A stretch of 64,000 bases of DNA from Blautia sp. AF19-10LB (lineage in GTDB: Bacteria > Bacillota > Clostridia > Lachnospirales > Lachnospiraceae): NCBI RefSeq assembly GCF_003461245.1, contig NZ_QTWS01000002.1:124001-188000 (forward strand). Direction: 5' to 3'. Below the pieces are notes generated by a model, which did not search any database, was not told where the DNA came from, and saw only the letters and a list, made by a program, of their open reading frames with translations. Made by a program: the position numbers and the translations under genes. Below are positions 10,022 through 19,581 of this stretch, one piece after another (position 1 is the first letter of the stretch; every line of letters starts with the position of its first letter).

Positions 10022-11515
10022 TTACTTTCTTACTACATTGGCAACCAGCACGGTCATGTCATCTCTCGCCCGATAGTCACTGTAGCCAAGCACTCTCTCC
10101 AGAATTCCCCGGCTGATCTCACGCGGAGCACTCTCCTGCACATCCAGAATGATTTCTTTCATTGTTTCTTCTTCACAGTCTGTTGGAAGGGCATCCAGAA
10201 CTCCGTCCGTCATCATAACAAGACAGTCCCCATGATACAGTTTCCGTGAGGCTGTGTCAAAATCAATTCTCTGTACCAGACCTGCCGCAAGGCTCTCCGA
10301 TGAGATTGCCTCTACCCAATGATCTCTCCTGATAAAAGTAGCTGCTGCTCCTGCCTTGAGGAATTCACAGATTCCCGTATAAAGGTCCACTGCACAGATA
10401 TCAACTGTGGAGAACATACCTTCCCGTCCATTCAGAATCAGGGCAGAATTGACCATTCTCGCCGCTGCCTCCTGTGAAAAACCTGATTCCATGAACTGCT
10501 CCAGTAATTCTACCACAATCTCACTTTCCCTGCACGCATCCATTCCAGAACCCATTCCGTCCGAAAGACACATCACAAATTTTCCTCCATCCTCCTGTCG
10601 GCAGATGTAATTATCTCCTGAAACTTTTTCCTTTTCTCTGGTAAGCTTTGCGACACCATACAGCATCTGATAGCTGACATCCTCCACAAAGTGAACCGTA
10701 TGGAAATCCCGGTTCACAATACAGCGGCTCCCCTGTGCCGAGGTCATTGTGCATTCGCATATCCCGGACAAAATCTGCGAGATTTCTGATACAGCAACAC
10801 ACTGTCCGCTTCTGGCGCGCATGGTCAGAAAAATCTGTCTGCGCCCTTCGACCTTGTCCATGACCCATGCCCGTTTCAGGATCACATGACGCTTTCGAAG
10901 ACTCCTGGCAAGTTCTTCCTGAAAAACGGGTTCCGCCGCACTGATATCATAGAGATCTTCTGCAACCTGCTGCATAATATGTGAAATCTCATTCAACTGC
11001 TGTGCAACTGCAAGCCGACTCTCGATCATCCGGTTCCCCCAGATCATCTCCTGCTTTTCCTTCTGAAAACAGTCCTTCAGGGATTCCAGGTACTGCGCTG
11101 ATCTGCCGCAGTTCTCTCCACATCGTTTCCGTGCTTCTTCGATCTTCTCCTCATCCGCCTGCTCTATCGCACGTACCATTGCCTCCCCGCACAGATACAT
11201 CTCCTCTGCGTGGTCTCCCCAGCACAGTTCTCTCCGGTAACAGTTTCTGCAGAAACGTTCTCCCGTCTCCCGGATAACATTCTCAACCTGGGCACTGCTT
11301 AAATATTCTTTCTTATATGGCATTCCATAAAAAGTATCTGCAAGTTTCTGAAATGAGGCTGCGTACCGTTCTACTTTTTCTTTCTGGGGATGTTCTCCGC
11401 CTAAAGGAAAAGGCTCTTCTTTTCTGGATTTTCTTCCCTTCAAAACAGTTTTTGCCATGTCCCGCAAAATCAGCAGAATGCTGAGCACGAGCATGGCAAT
11501 TATCCATTCCTGCAT
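10022..11515 (-). CDS. spoIIE: SpoIIE-like PP2C serine phosphatase, short form
   Basis: Stage II sporulation phosphatase that dephosphorylates SpoIIAA and so releases sigma F in the forespore. The C-terminal PP2C domain is complete (SGDNYICRQEDGGK, CLSDGMGSG, VMMTDGVLDAL). A cysteine-rich stretch (CRNCYRRELC ... CGENCG) lies at about residues 90-135. The N-terminus has only one hydrophobic helix (residues 4-18), whereas classical SpoIIE has about ten and exceeds 800 residues; this protein has 497. Its position next to tilS-hpt-ftsH and its promoter layout support the spoIIE identity. Confidence 0.88.
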   Translation of the reverse strand: MQEWIIAMLVLSILLILRDMAKTVLKGRKSRKEEPFPLGGEHPQKEKVERYAASFQKLADTFYGMPYKKEYLSSAQVENVIRETGERFCRNCYRRELCWGDHAEEMYLCGEAMVRAIEQADEEKIEEARKRCGENCGRSAQYLESLKDCFQKEKQEMIWGNRMIESRLAVAQQLNEISHIMQQVAEDLYDISAAEPVFQEELARSLRKRHVILKRAWVMDKVEGRRQIFLTMRARSGQCVAVSEISQILSGICECTMTSAQGSRCIVNRDFHTVHFVEDVSYQMLYGVAKLTREKEKVSGDNYICRQEDGGKFVMCLSDGMGSGMDACRESEIVVELLEQFMESGFSQEAAARMVNSALILNGREGMFSTVDICAVDLYTGICEFLKAGAAATFIRRDHWVEAISSESLAAGLVQRIDFDTASRKLYHGDCLVMMTDGVLDALPTDCEEETMKEIILDVQESAPREISRGILERVLGYSDYRARDDMTVLVANVVRK

Positions 11516-11549
11516 GTTTTCCCCTCCCCTGATGTCTTCATTAAGGGAA

Positions 11550-11582
11550 ATTATAAAAGGGATTTTATAAAATATCTGTCAA
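11550..11582 (-). promoter_or_regulatory. Spo0A-type promoter of spoIIE
   Basis: TTGACA (11582-11577) and TATAAT (11555-11550) are separated by 21 bp. The -35 overlaps TGTCAAA on the plus strand, a match to the 0A box. A long 21-bp spacer with 0A boxes at the -35 is the known layout of Spo0A-activated sigma-A promoters such as Bacillus spoIIE. Confidence 0.6.
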
Positions 11583-11624
11583 ATACTGTCAGCTATTTCA
11601 GAAAAGTTTTCTTCAAAATATGTG

Positions 11625-11939
11625 TTATTTCTCCTCTTCAAAAACAATCTCATTGCTTTTGACAAGCCCGAGACGGTCTCTGGCGATCTCTGCCACATAT
11701 TCATCTGTCTGCATATATTCTTTCTCTTCGTCGATCTGTTTGGTTCGATCCTGTTCTTCTTCTATCGAAGTTCTTATCTCTGCTGCTCTTGTATCGTAGG
11801 ATGAGATTTTGGCTTTCAGTTCATTACTTTGCACTGTAAGAACTCCCAGAAGAAGCACAACAACTACCGATATCAGAGCCATCCCGAGGTAATTATTTAA
11901 TATTCTTGTGTTTTTTTTCTTTTTTTTGGACTTTTTCAA
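11625..11939 (-). CDS. divIC: Septum formation initiator, DivIC/FtsB family
   Basis: Bitopic division protein of the FtsB/DivIC family, 104 residues: a lysine-rich N-terminus, one membrane helix (about residues 20-37) and a coiled coil outside the membrane. The start is a TTG at 11939 behind GAGGGGAAAGCAGA. It overlaps the end of yabQ by 47 bases in another frame. An ATG at residue 20 would remove the overlap but has no good ribosome binding site and would delete the positive N-terminus. Confidence 0.85.
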   Translation of the reverse strand: MKKSKKKKKNTRILNNYLGMALISVVVVLLLGVLTVQSNELKAKISSYDTRAAEIRTSIEEEQDRTKQIDEEKEYMQTDEYVAEIARDRLGLVKSNEIVFEEEK

Positions 11940-12288
11940 TCTGCTTTCCCCTCTTCCAATTACAAAAGCGGTTTTCCATAATTATTGAAATTTTACCTCT
12001 TTTAACAAGAAATAGCAACCTCTTTAACAAAGAATTCATCAAAAAAGCCCCCAAAAAGACGGCAGGCAGCAAAAAGAGCCTCAAAACGCCTTCATTATAC
12101 TGGTAAAGCTCTGCAAAAACCACACTACCTGACAGAATCCAGTACAAAAGGTCAAAAAACGCCACAGATCTCCGCCCCGGAAACATCCAGCGAAAAATTC
12201 CCAGGACCCTGTAAAACAAAAACAGCCCTGCACCGGTTCCTGCCGCTATCAGAAACAGGAACGTCTCTCTTTCCATATAACTGCTCAT
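11893..12288 (-). CDS. yabQ: Spore cortex biosynthesis protein YabQ
   Basis: Membrane protein needed for spore cortex formation in Bacillus. 131 residues with about three to four hydrophobic segments in the first 90 residues and a basic tail. Recognised by its membrane pattern and its place directly after yabP and before divIC. It starts 2 nt after yabP stops. Its last 15 codons overlap the divIC start. Confidence 0.82.
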   Translation of the reverse strand: MSSYMERETFLFLIAAGTGAGLFLFYRVLGIFRWMFPGRRSVAFFDLLYWILSGSVVFAELYQYNEGVLRLFLLPAVFLGAFLMNSLLKRLLFLVKRGKISIIMENRFCNWKRGKQIEKVQKKEKKHKNIK

Positions 12289-12290
12289 TT

Positions 12291-12572
12291 TCAGCGAAAC
12301 ATCCGTTTCAGAAGTTTCTCGTCCTTCTTCGGGGTGTTTCTGGAAAGATAGATCAGGCTGTTTATTTTGCCCTCGATATCTGCCTCACCTTTTTCCAGGT
12401 TCAGTCGTTTAACATGAAGTCCTTCGCCTTTGATCTGGAGCTTCCCTTCCTCGGTCAGAAGAAGGATTTCCTGTTCATGAAAGGACTGGACATCCTGGAC
12501 TCCCGAAATCATGCTTTTTTTCCTGTTTTCGAGGACCAGTCTGTGAGGCTGCCGTGCGGTGCTCTGTTCCAT
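12291..12572 (-). CDS. yabP: Sporulation protein YabP
   Basis: Small sporulation protein of the YabP/YqfC family, 93 residues, with the typical opening HRLVLENRKKSMISGVQDV and a beta-rich core. In Bacillus it is made in the mother cell and needed for cortex assembly. A GGAGGC ribosome binding site precedes the start. Neighbours rqcP and yabQ confirm the identity. Confidence 0.9.
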   Translation of the reverse strand: MEQSTARQPHRLVLENRKKSMISGVQDVQSFHEQEILLLTEEGKLQIKGEGLHVKRLNLEKGEADIEGKINSLIYLSRNTPKKDEKLLKRMFR

Positions 12573-12657
12573 CTCTCTGCCTCCTGTCGTTCCATTTGAT
12601 CCATTACATTTCAGTTTATGTAAAGATCAGGGCAGATAGACCGGGCATTATCTGCGA

Positions 12658-12900
12658 TCAGAGATATTTATAAAGATTCTCCGCGTCTTCCTTGCGGACA
12701 GTATCCTTTACTTCCAGAACTTCTACTTTGACATTCTTGCCGCCGCCAAACTGGATCTCAATGGTATCGCCTGCCTTGACCTGTGCGGATGCTTTGGCAG
12801 GACGGTCATTGACAAGGACCCTTCCTGCGTCACATGCTTCGTTCGCCACGGTTCTTCTCTTGATCAGACGTGAGATCTTCAGATATTTGTCAAGTCTCAT
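12658..12900 (-). CDS. rqcP: S4-domain RNA-binding protein RqcP
   Basis: Eighty-residue S4-domain protein (MRLDKYLKISRLIKRR start) of the YabO/RqcP family. RqcP binds the obstructed 50S subunit with RqcH and promotes alanine tailing of stalled peptides. The HSP15-like S4 core covers residues 1-50. The place between hup and yabP matches Bacillus yabO. Confidence 0.9.
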   Translation of the reverse strand: MRLDKYLKISRLIKRRTVANEACDAGRVLVNDRPAKASAQVKAGDTIEIQFGGGKNVKVEVLEVKDTVRKEDAENLYKYL

Positions 12901-12924
12901 AAGTTTCTCCTTTAAATTCCGTTA

Positions 12925-12951
12925 AAAAATGGGGGAACTCATCGTTCCCCC
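12925..12951 (-). terminator. Intrinsic terminator after hup
   Basis: GGGGGAAC (12931-12938) pairs with GTTCCCCC (12944-12951), followed on the minus strand by ATTTTTTAA. It lies between hup and rqcP, so rqcP expression depends on read-through or on a further promoter. Confidence 0.75.
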
Positions 12952-12965
12952 AGCTTACGCTATAA

Positions 12966-13241
12966 TTATTCGTTTACCAGATCTTTCAGAGCTTTTCCTG
13001 CTTTGAATTTCGGTGCTTTGGAAGCTGCGATCGTCATTGTCTCGCCAGTCTGAGGATTTCTTCCTTCTCTTGCTGCTCTTTCGCTTACTTCAAATGTACC
13101 AAAACCTACTAACTGGATTTTTCCACCTTTTTTTAATTCGGATGCCACAACGTCGGTGAAAGATTTTAAAACTGCCTCTACGTCTTTCTTGGAAAGGTTT
13201 GTTTCTTTCGCCATTGCTGCTACTAATTCTGTTTTATTCAT
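12966..13241 (-). CDS. hup: HU-type DNA-binding protein
   Basis: Abundant nucleoid protein of 91 residues with the full HU fold; the GRNPQTGE motif of the DNA-clasping arm is at about residues 61-68. GAGGAAACACC precedes the start. It has a strong promoter of its own and a strong terminator, consistent with high expression. Confidence 0.96.
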   Translation of the reverse strand: MNKTELVAAMAKETNLSKKDVEAVLKSFTDVVASELKKGGKIQLVGFGTFEVSERAAREGRNPQTGETMTIAASKAPKFKAGKALKDLVNE

Positions 13242-13316
13242 GGTGTTTCCTCCTCTAAATAATCTCTTTCTTAATTTATTGCGTAATGCTTCCTGGCATA
13301 TGCACGCTATTTACTA

Positions 13317-13345
13317 TATATATACCTTTTGTGTCAAATTGTCAA
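13317..13345 (-). promoter_or_regulatory. Sigma-A promoter of hup
   Basis: TTGACA (13345-13340), a 17-bp spacer and TATATA (13322-13317) upstream of hup on the minus strand. Confidence 0.6.
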
Positions 13346-13396
13346 GGCTTTTCCTGCCATTGGAGGCTGCCTCCTGTCGTTTTTTTAAAGAAAAAA

Positions 13397-13777
13397 TCAC
13401 TCTGATTTCTTCTGTCTTTCACGGGCTTTCAATTCATCCCAAGACAAAGACACTGCCTCTGCATCATCCGGTGAAAAAATCTTCGGATGACGGAATTTCA
13501 TCTTGGATTCCACGCCCGAGATCACATCCTTGATCGTAAAAAGCCCTTCTTCCTCCGCGATCACACTGTGAAGTGCAACCTGGAACAGAACGTCTCCCAG
13601 TTCCTCGCAGAGATTCTGGCTGTCGCCCTCTGCATTCAGGTGATCGATCCCCTCAAGGACTTCCCCTGCTTCCTCCATAAGATATGGCTTCAGGCTTTCA
13701 TGTGTCTGCACACTGTCCCACGGACATTTCTTCCGGAGTTCCCGGACAACTTCCATAAATCTGTCAAATTCCTGCAT
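13397..13777 (-). CDS. mazG: MazG-type nucleotide pyrophosphohydrolase
   Basis: Hydrolyses nucleoside triphosphates to monophosphates and pyrophosphate, removing abnormal nucleotides. The two metal-binding helices are visible as EEAGEVLEGI and EELGDVLFQV. Only one MazG domain is present (126 residues); Bacillus YabN and many MazG proteins are longer. It starts 15 nt after pgcA stops. Confidence 0.9.
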   Translation of the reverse strand: MQEFDRFMEVVRELRKKCPWDSVQTHESLKPYLMEEAGEVLEGIDHLNAEGDSQNLCEELGDVLFQVALHSVIAEEEGLFTIKDVISGVESKMKFRHPKIFSPDDAEAVSLSWDELKARERQKKSE

Positions 13778-13792
13778 ACGCCAGTTACCTGA

Positions 13793-15526
13793 TTATTTCA
13801 TGGAGTCAACCATATCCAGAACTGCCTTGCCCATGATGTCAGATTTCTCATCTGCATCTGCAAGGGAAGTTCCCTTAACGCCGTAGTAGAATTTAACCTT
13901 CGGCTCTGTTCCGGACGGACGAACGCATACCCATGCATCATCTGTCAGTTCATAGTACAGAACGTTGGAGTTCGGAAGTCCTGTAGGTTTCACTGCGCCT
14001 GTTGCCACATCTGTGATCGTGTCTGCCTTGTAGTCTCTTACAGCAACGACCTTGTGTCCTGCAAACTCTGCCGGCGGATTCTGACGCAGGGAGTTCATGA
14101 TCTCCTGGATCTTCTGAAGTCCTTCGATTCCCTTCATGGTTACAGACTGGATTGCATCCTTGTAGTAACCAAACTGTTCGTACATCTCAATCATTGCATC
14201 CCAGAGAGTCTTGCCCTGAGTCTTGTAGTATGCAGCAGCTTCGCAGAGTGCCATTGTAGCTACGATCGCATCTTTGTCTCTTGCATATGTACCGATCAGG
14301 CAGCCGTAGCTCTCTTCAAATCCGAAGAGATAGCTTCCCTTGCCGCTCTGCTCGAATCCGAGGATCTGCTGTCCGATGAATTTGAATCCTGTCAGAACTT
14401 CGATCAGTTTTACGCCGTATCCTTTGGCGATCGCATCTGCCAGGTTTGTGGTAACGATGGTTTTGATCAGAGCGCCATCCTCCGGAAGACTTCCGTTGAT
14501 CGCTTTCTTCTGGCTGATCTCATAGTTTGCAAGCAGGCAGCCTGACATGTTTCCTGTCAGATCATGATATTCGCCGTTCTTGTCCTTGACACGTACACCA
14601 AGACGGTCTGCATCCGGGTCTGTTGCCAGAACGAGGTCTGCATCTACTTCTTTGGCAAGTTTCAGTCCAAGTTCGAATGCCTCTGCTGCTTCCGGGTTCG
14701 GATAGCTTACTGTCGGGAAATCTCCATCCGGCAGTTCCTGTTCTTTGACAACGTAAACGTTCTCAAATCCAAGTTCTTTGAGGATTCTTCTTGCCGGGAT
14801 GTTTCCTGTACCGTGAAGAGGTGTGTAAACAACCTTGAGGTTCTTGCCCTCAGCCTTGATCGCATCCATGTGAAGAACCTGTTTCTTAAGTTCTGCCATG
14901 TAAGCATCGTCTACTTCTTTGCCGATCACCTGGAACAGACCTGCTTTTTCTGCTTCTGCCTTGTCTATAGTCTTAACAGTATTCCAGTCAGAAATGGATT
15001 TAACTTCTCCCATGATTCCGCTGTCGTGAGGCGGTGTGATCTGTGCGCCATCTTCCCAGTATACCTTATATCCGTTGTATTCCGGCGGGTTATGGCTGGC
15101 TGTTACGTTGATACCTGCAACACATCCGAGGTGACGTACTGCAAAAGAAAGTTCCGGTGTCGGTCTCAGTGATTCAAAGATATATGCCTTGATTCCGTTT
15201 GCTGCAAGACAGAGAGCTGCTTCCTCGGCAAATTCCGGTGACATATGACGGGAATCGTATGCGATCGCAACACCCTGTGATTTCTTGTCAACCTTTGCGA
15301 TGTAGTTTGCAAGACCCTGAGTTGCTCTTCTTACTACATAGATGTTCATGCGGTTGGTTCCGGCTCCGATGATTCCACGGAGACCTGCGGTACCGAACTC
15401 CAGATCCATATAAAAACGTTCTTTGATCTCATTATCATCTTCTGCAATATTTTTTAATTCTTCCTTTGTCGCTTCATCAAAGTATGGGTTGGACAGCCAC
15501 TGCTCATATACCTCTTTGTAATCCAT
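13793..15526 (-). CDS. pgcA: Phosphoglucomutase / phosphomannomutase
   Basis: Alpha-D-phosphohexomutase that interconverts glucose-1-P and glucose-6-P (and mannose phosphates), linking glycogen and maltose use to glycolysis and cell-wall precursors. About 577 residues. The phosphoserine loop TASHNPPEYNGYK, the metal loop DPDADRLG, the sugar loop GFEESYG and the phosphate loop RPSGTEPK are all present. The start at 15526 follows GGGAGG; a longer reading begins at 15577 without a ribosome binding site. Confidence 0.94.
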   Translation of the reverse strand: MDYKEVYEQWLSNPYFDEATKEELKNIAEDDNEIKERFYMDLEFGTAGLRGIIGAGTNRMNIYVVRRATQGLANYIAKVDKKSQGVAIAYDSRHMSPEFAEEAALCLAANGIKAYIFESLRPTPELSFAVRHLGCVAGINVTASHNPPEYNGYKVYWEDGAQITPPHDSGIMGEVKSISDWNTVKTIDKAEAEKAGLFQVIGKEVDDAYMAELKKQVLHMDAIKAEGKNLKVVYTPLHGTGNIPARRILKELGFENVYVVKEQELPDGDFPTVSYPNPEAAEAFELGLKLAKEVDADLVLATDPDADRLGVRVKDKNGEYHDLTGNMSGCLLANYEISQKKAINGSLPEDGALIKTIVTTNLADAIAKGYGVKLIEVLTGFKFIGQQILGFEQSGKGSYLFGFEESYGCLIGTYARDKDAIVATMALCEAAAYYKTQGKTLWDAMIEMYEQFGYYKDAIQSVTMKGIEGLQKIQEIMNSLRQNPPAEFAGHKVVAVRDYKADTITDVATGAVKPTGLPNSNVLYYELTDDAWVCVRPSGTEPKVKFYYGVKGTSLADADEKSDIMGKAVLDMVDSMK

Positions 15527-15680
15527 ACTGATATACCTCCCTGTTGATAGTATTTTCCAGTCTTTTTGTAAGACCATTGGTGCTTTATATTATACACCTC
15601 TTTGCGTAAAAAAGGAAGAGAAAACCGTACAGTTACAGTCAAATTTACCAATTTTTAACCTTGTTCCTGATAAAAAACAA

Positions 15681-16664
15681 TCAAAAAGGATAATTTTCGA
15701 GACATTTTGCTCCGAAGTTTTGCCAGGCTTCTTTCTGCCCTGTCAGCTTCTTTAACTTCTGCGTGTTTTTTTCTGAGATCCAGGCTTTGTTGTGGGAATA
15801 GTAATAGTTTGCCAGTTTCCAGTATTTTTCCGGATAAAGAAAGCGGATATGGATATTCTGCCATTCATCCTCCGAGATACTTTTTTCTTTGTGATAGGCA
15901 CTGAGCATTTTCATTCCAAGCCGCACATCCCAGTTATATTTCTCAAGGATCTTTCGCATAAAACGGTACAGATCAGCCATCTGCACATCAAAGCCCCAGT
16001 GCGCAAAGCTGGTGACTGCAGTCTCTTTTCTGATCATAAGGACATTATGCTGGTTATACTCCCCGTGGCAGATCCAGCCGTTTTCTGTCACATCCTGTCG
16101 AAGTTTCGAATAGGCAGAATCTCGCAGAAGCCCCAATGCCATGTCACCTTTTTCCAGATAATCCTCCACCGTCGCCAGATACAGTTTTTCGAACTGACAG
16201 GATGCCCCTTTTTTGCGGATAAATTTACGGATCTTTCGCAGTTCCTGATTATGTCTCTGATAGATATCTTCCAGTGAAGGTTCCATATAATCCTGAACCA
16301 GTGGAAGTTTCATATATTTATGCATCTGTGCCAGAGTCCGCACGCTCCGCAGGATATCCTCCTCCGACCTGGTATCGCACTCCCTTCCCTCATACCAGAA
16401 CTGCAGTGTGTATGGAATATTATCACGGTCCCGGCTGACCAGATTTCCTTCTTTATTCGGAAGATAGCGGTCAACCCGGCAGCCGGCAGCCGAAAGTCCC
16501 TCGAGAAGCTCCTGCTGCTTCTTAAGCTTCTTCTCCGTCCCCTTGAATTCTTTCAGGATAAAAAGCCCCTCCTCGCAGCGGCAGAGAAGCGCCCCCCGCG
16601 TGCGGGCTGTGGAGAGCACGGTCAGGCTGTACTGTTCCAGCGTACTGAATCCATAATCATACAA
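15681..16664 (-). CDS. CotS-like spore coat kinase-fold protein
   Basis: 327 residues of the CotS/YutH group, which has the aminoglycoside-phosphotransferase fold. The catalytic-loop relative HGEYNQHNVLM and the following AHWGFDVQMADLYRF (place of the metal-binding Asp) are seen; the usual HGD Asp is Glu here. Known members are spore coat proteins in Bacillus. Apparently a single-gene unit. A general phosphotransferase remains possible. Confidence 0.75.
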   Translation of the reverse strand: MYDYGFSTLEQYSLTVLSTARTRGALLCRCEEGLFILKEFKGTEKKLKKQQELLEGLSAAGCRVDRYLPNKEGNLVSRDRDNIPYTLQFWYEGRECDTRSEEDILRSVRTLAQMHKYMKLPLVQDYMEPSLEDIYQRHNQELRKIRKFIRKKGASCQFEKLYLATVEDYLEKGDMALGLLRDSAYSKLRQDVTENGWICHGEYNQHNVLMIRKETAVTSFAHWGFDVQMADLYRFMRKILEKYNWDVRLGMKMLSAYHKEKSISEDEWQNIHIRFLYPEKYWKLANYYYSHNKAWISEKNTQKLKKLTGQKEAWQNFGAKCLENYPF

Positions 16665-16724
16665 ATTAAAATCCCCCTCTTGTTTTTGTACCTTCTATCT
16701 TATGTACCCCGTCACGCAGAAATG

Positions 16725-16772
16725 CAAAAAAGACTGCCGCGGTACTGCTTCATGTGCAGCCGCAACAGCCTT
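16725..16772 (-). terminator. Terminator after cca
   Basis: A GC-rich stem between about 16731-16746 and 16756-16770 (ACTGCCGCGGTACTGC facing GCAGCCGCAACAGC, with a small bulge) is followed on the minus strand by TTTTTTGC. It lies 10 nt beyond the cca stop. Confidence 0.7.
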
Positions 16773-16779
16773 AAGGATG

Positions 16780-18096
16780 TCAGATGAGTGACATTAATTT
16801 TTCTTTTGTATTATCCTCCGGAACATCCAGAACGTGCTCCAGAAGCCGGTTCAGGATCTCGCCAAGTTCCGGTCCCGGCTTGTATCCTGCCTGGATCAGA
16901 TCTCTTCCGGTCACTGCCAGTGTCTTGAGGGAAACGCACTGATTCTGCTTCAACATTTCCTCATAGCAAGCTTTTACGCTCTCCTGCCGGGCAATCTTTT
17001 CATCACGGCGGTATTCGCTCTGTGCCAGCATATCTGCTTTCTGGACTTTAAGATATAATGGAAAAAGTTCCTCCCCGATCCTGTTCACAGCCCTTCTCAC
17101 AGATTTCATCTGTCCCTCCGGTCTGTCGTCATGATAACGGATCAGATGGGAAACCTGCATGATCGTATCATTATCAAATTTCAGCCGGCGAAGGATCTGC
17201 TTCGACATCTCCTCACTTTTTACCGAATGCATTTTGAAATGATCCCGTCCGTTTTCGTCCGTGGTCTTCATAACCGGTTTCGCAATATCATGAAGCAGCA
17301 TTGTCAGGCGTAGCACCTTGTCCGCCTCCACATAAAGAAGACTGTGCAGGATATGCTCTCCAACGGTAAAGCAGTGGTACGGGGTGTTCTGTTCCGTTTC
17401 CATGCAGCGGTCAAACTCCGGCAGAAACTCTTTCGTGATTCCTGTTTCATATGCCACACGGAGATAATCCGGATGCGGCGAGACAAGAAGCTTCACAAGC
17501 TCTGCCTGAATCCTCTCGGCACTGACATTCCGGAGATTCTGAGTCAGTCTGCTGATCCCCGCCTTCGTCTCTTCCTCGATCTCAAAACCAAGCTGTGCCG
17601 AAAAACGCACTGCCCTCATGATACGCAGTGCATCCTCATGAAAGCGCTCCAGCGGATCACCTACACAACGGATGACCTTGTTCTGCATATCATCCATCCC
17701 GTGAAAAAGATCGACAATCCCCTCCTTCGGATGGTATGCCATGGCATTGATCGTGAAATCTCTGCGTTTCAGATCCTCTTCCAGACTGGAAGTAAACGTC
17801 ACCTGCTTCGGATGACGGCCATCTTCATATTCACCGTCCACACGGTAAGTTGTCACCTCATAACCTTCCTTATCCATCATTACCGTGACAGTACCGTGCT
17901 GGAGCCCGGTATCTATCGTGCGTGGAAATAATTCCTTGACCTGATATGGAGAGGCAGAAGTGGTGATATCCCAGTCGTTGGGGCAGCGTCCCAGAATAGA
18001 ATCCCGGACACAGCCTCCGACTACATAAGCCTCATGACCATTTTCATTTAAAACCCGCAGAATTTCTTCTGCATCGGATGGAATCGTTAATTTCAT
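16780..18096 (-). CDS. cca: CCA tRNA nucleotidyltransferase
   Basis: Adds or repairs the 3' CCA end of tRNAs. The class II nucleotidyltransferase motif GGCVRDSILGR and the DWDITTSA metal-binding residues lie near the N-terminus. The RRDFTINAM motif and an HD domain (MLLHDIAKP) follow. About 438 residues. The start at 18096 lies 1 nt after the proS stop, so the two are co-transcribed; a longer reading into proS is rejected. Confidence 0.95.
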   Translation of the reverse strand: MKLTIPSDAEEILRVLNENGHEAYVVGGCVRDSILGRCPNDWDITTSASPYQVKELFPRTIDTGLQHGTVTVMMDKEGYEVTTYRVDGEYEDGRHPKQVTFTSSLEEDLKRRDFTINAMAYHPKEGIVDLFHGMDDMQNKVIRCVGDPLERFHEDALRIMRAVRFSAQLGFEIEEETKAGISRLTQNLRNVSAERIQAELVKLLVSPHPDYLRVAYETGITKEFLPEFDRCMETEQNTPYHCFTVGEHILHSLLYVEADKVLRLTMLLHDIAKPVMKTTDENGRDHFKMHSVKSEEMSKQILRRLKFDNDTIMQVSHLIRYHDDRPEGQMKSVRRAVNRIGEELFPLYLKVQKADMLAQSEYRRDEKIARQESVKACYEEMLKQNQCVSLKTLAVTGRDLIQAGYKPGPELGEILNRLLEHVLDVPEDNTKEKLMSLI

Positions 18097-18097
18097 A

Positions 18098-19531
18098 TTA
18101 GTATGCTCTTCCCCAGTAAACCATCTTCTTCGCCGGTTTTCCACAGCATACGCAGACATCGCTCAGATGCTCCTGTTCAAACGGCATACATCTGGATGTT
18201 GCCTGAACATCTTCTTTGATCTTGTCCTCGCACTCGCGGTTTCCACACCACATAGCTTTGACAAAGCCCGGTTTGTTGTTGATGGTGTCTTTGAATTCTT
18301 CGTAGTTTGTTGCAACATAAGTGTGAGCATCGCGGTGTGCACGTGCGCGCTCCAGCATTTCCTTCTGCATAAGATCAAGAACTTCCTGAACTTTGGACGC
18401 AAGTTCTTCAAAGGAAACGACATATTTCTCTCTTGTATCACGACGGCAGATAACAGCCTGTCCGTTCTCGATATCCTTCGGTCCACATTCGATACGAACC
18501 GGAATTCCTCTCATTTCCTGCTCTGCGAATTTGAATCCCGGGCTTCTGTCGGTGTCGTCTACTTTGACACGGATGCCAGCTGCCTTGAGTGCTGCAAACA
18601 GTTCATCTGCTTTCTCAAGAACGCCTTCTTTGCGCTGCTGGATCGGAATGATGACTGCCTGAGTCGGAGCGATTCTCGGAGGCAGGACAAGTCCGCTGTT
18701 GTCACCGTGAACCATGATGATCGCACCGATCATACGTGTTGTCATACCCCAGGATGTCTGGTGTACGTATTTCAGTGTATTGTCCTTGTCTGTGTACTGA
18801 ATGCCGAATGCTCTGGCGAATCCGTCACCGAAGTTGTGGCTTGTACCGGACTGAAGTGCTTTACCGTCATGCATCAGGGACTCAATTGTGTAGGTAGCTA
18901 CTGCACCTGCGAATTTTTCTTTGTCTGTCTTCTGACCTTTGATGACCGGGATAGCCAGAACTTCTTCGCAGAAATCAGCGTACAGGTTCAGCATCTGGAT
19001 CGTTCTCTCCTCTGCTTCCTCTGCTGTTGCGTGTGCAGTATGACCTTCCTGCCATAAGAACTCTCTGGAGCGAAGGAACGGACGTGTTGTCTTCTCCCAG
19101 CGGACTACAGAGCACCACTGGTTGTATACCTTCGGCAGATCTCTGTGAGACTGGATATCTTTCTGATAGAAATCACAGAACAGAGTCTCAGAAGTCGGAC
19201 GTACACAGAGACGCTCCTGAAGTTCGTTCAGTCCACCGTGTGTTACCCATGCTACTTCCGGTGCAAAACCCTCTACGTGGTCTTTCTCTTTCTGAAGAAG
19301 AGATTCCGGAATGAACATCGGCATGTATACGTTCTGTACACCTGTCTCTTTGAATCTACGGTCAAGTTCGTGCTGGATGTTTTCCCAGATCGCATAACCT
19401 GCCGGTTTGATCGCCATGCATCCTTTTACGCTTGTGTAACCGCACAGCTCTGCTTTTTTTACAACGTCAGTATACCACTGTGCGAAATCTTCTTCCATGG
19501 AAGTGATAGCTTCTACTAATTTCTTTGCCAT
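18098..19531 (-). CDS. proS: Prolyl-tRNA synthetase, short (archaeal/eukaryal-like) type
   Basis: Charges tRNA(Pro) with proline. At 477 residues it lacks the large editing insertion of the classical bacterial enzyme and belongs to the type 3 group. Class II motif 2 ([22 protein letters not shown]) and motif 3 region ([18 protein letters not shown]) are clear, and the C-terminus ends WGRAY with a cysteine-containing zinc-type domain before it. A T-box leader controls it, and cca follows. Confidence 0.95.
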   Translation of the reverse strand: MAKKLVEAITSMEEDFAQWYTDVVKKAELCGYTSVKGCMAIKPAGYAIWENIQHELDRRFKETGVQNVYMPMFIPESLLQKEKDHVEGFAPEVAWVTHGGLNELQERLCVRPTSETLFCDFYQKDIQSHRDLPKVYNQWCSVVRWEKTTRPFLRSREFLWQEGHTAHATAEEAEERTIQMLNLYADFCEEVLAIPVIKGQKTDKEKFAGAVATYTIESLMHDGKALQSGTSHNFGDGFARAFGIQYTDKDNTLKYVHQTSWGMTTRMIGAIIMVHGDNSGLVLPPRIAPTQAVIIPIQQRKEGVLEKADELFAALKAAGIRVKVDDTDRSPGFKFAEQEMRGIPVRIECGPKDIENGQAVICRRDTREKYVVSFEELASKVQEVLDLMQKEMLERARAHRDAHTYVATNYEEFKDTINNKPGFVKAMWCGNRECEDKIKEDVQATSRCMPFEQEHLSDVCVCCGKPAKKMVYWGRAY

Positions 19532-19581
19532 GATTTTCTCCTTTTCTGTAAATGATTTTATATCAGATCAGAGGCTTCTGT

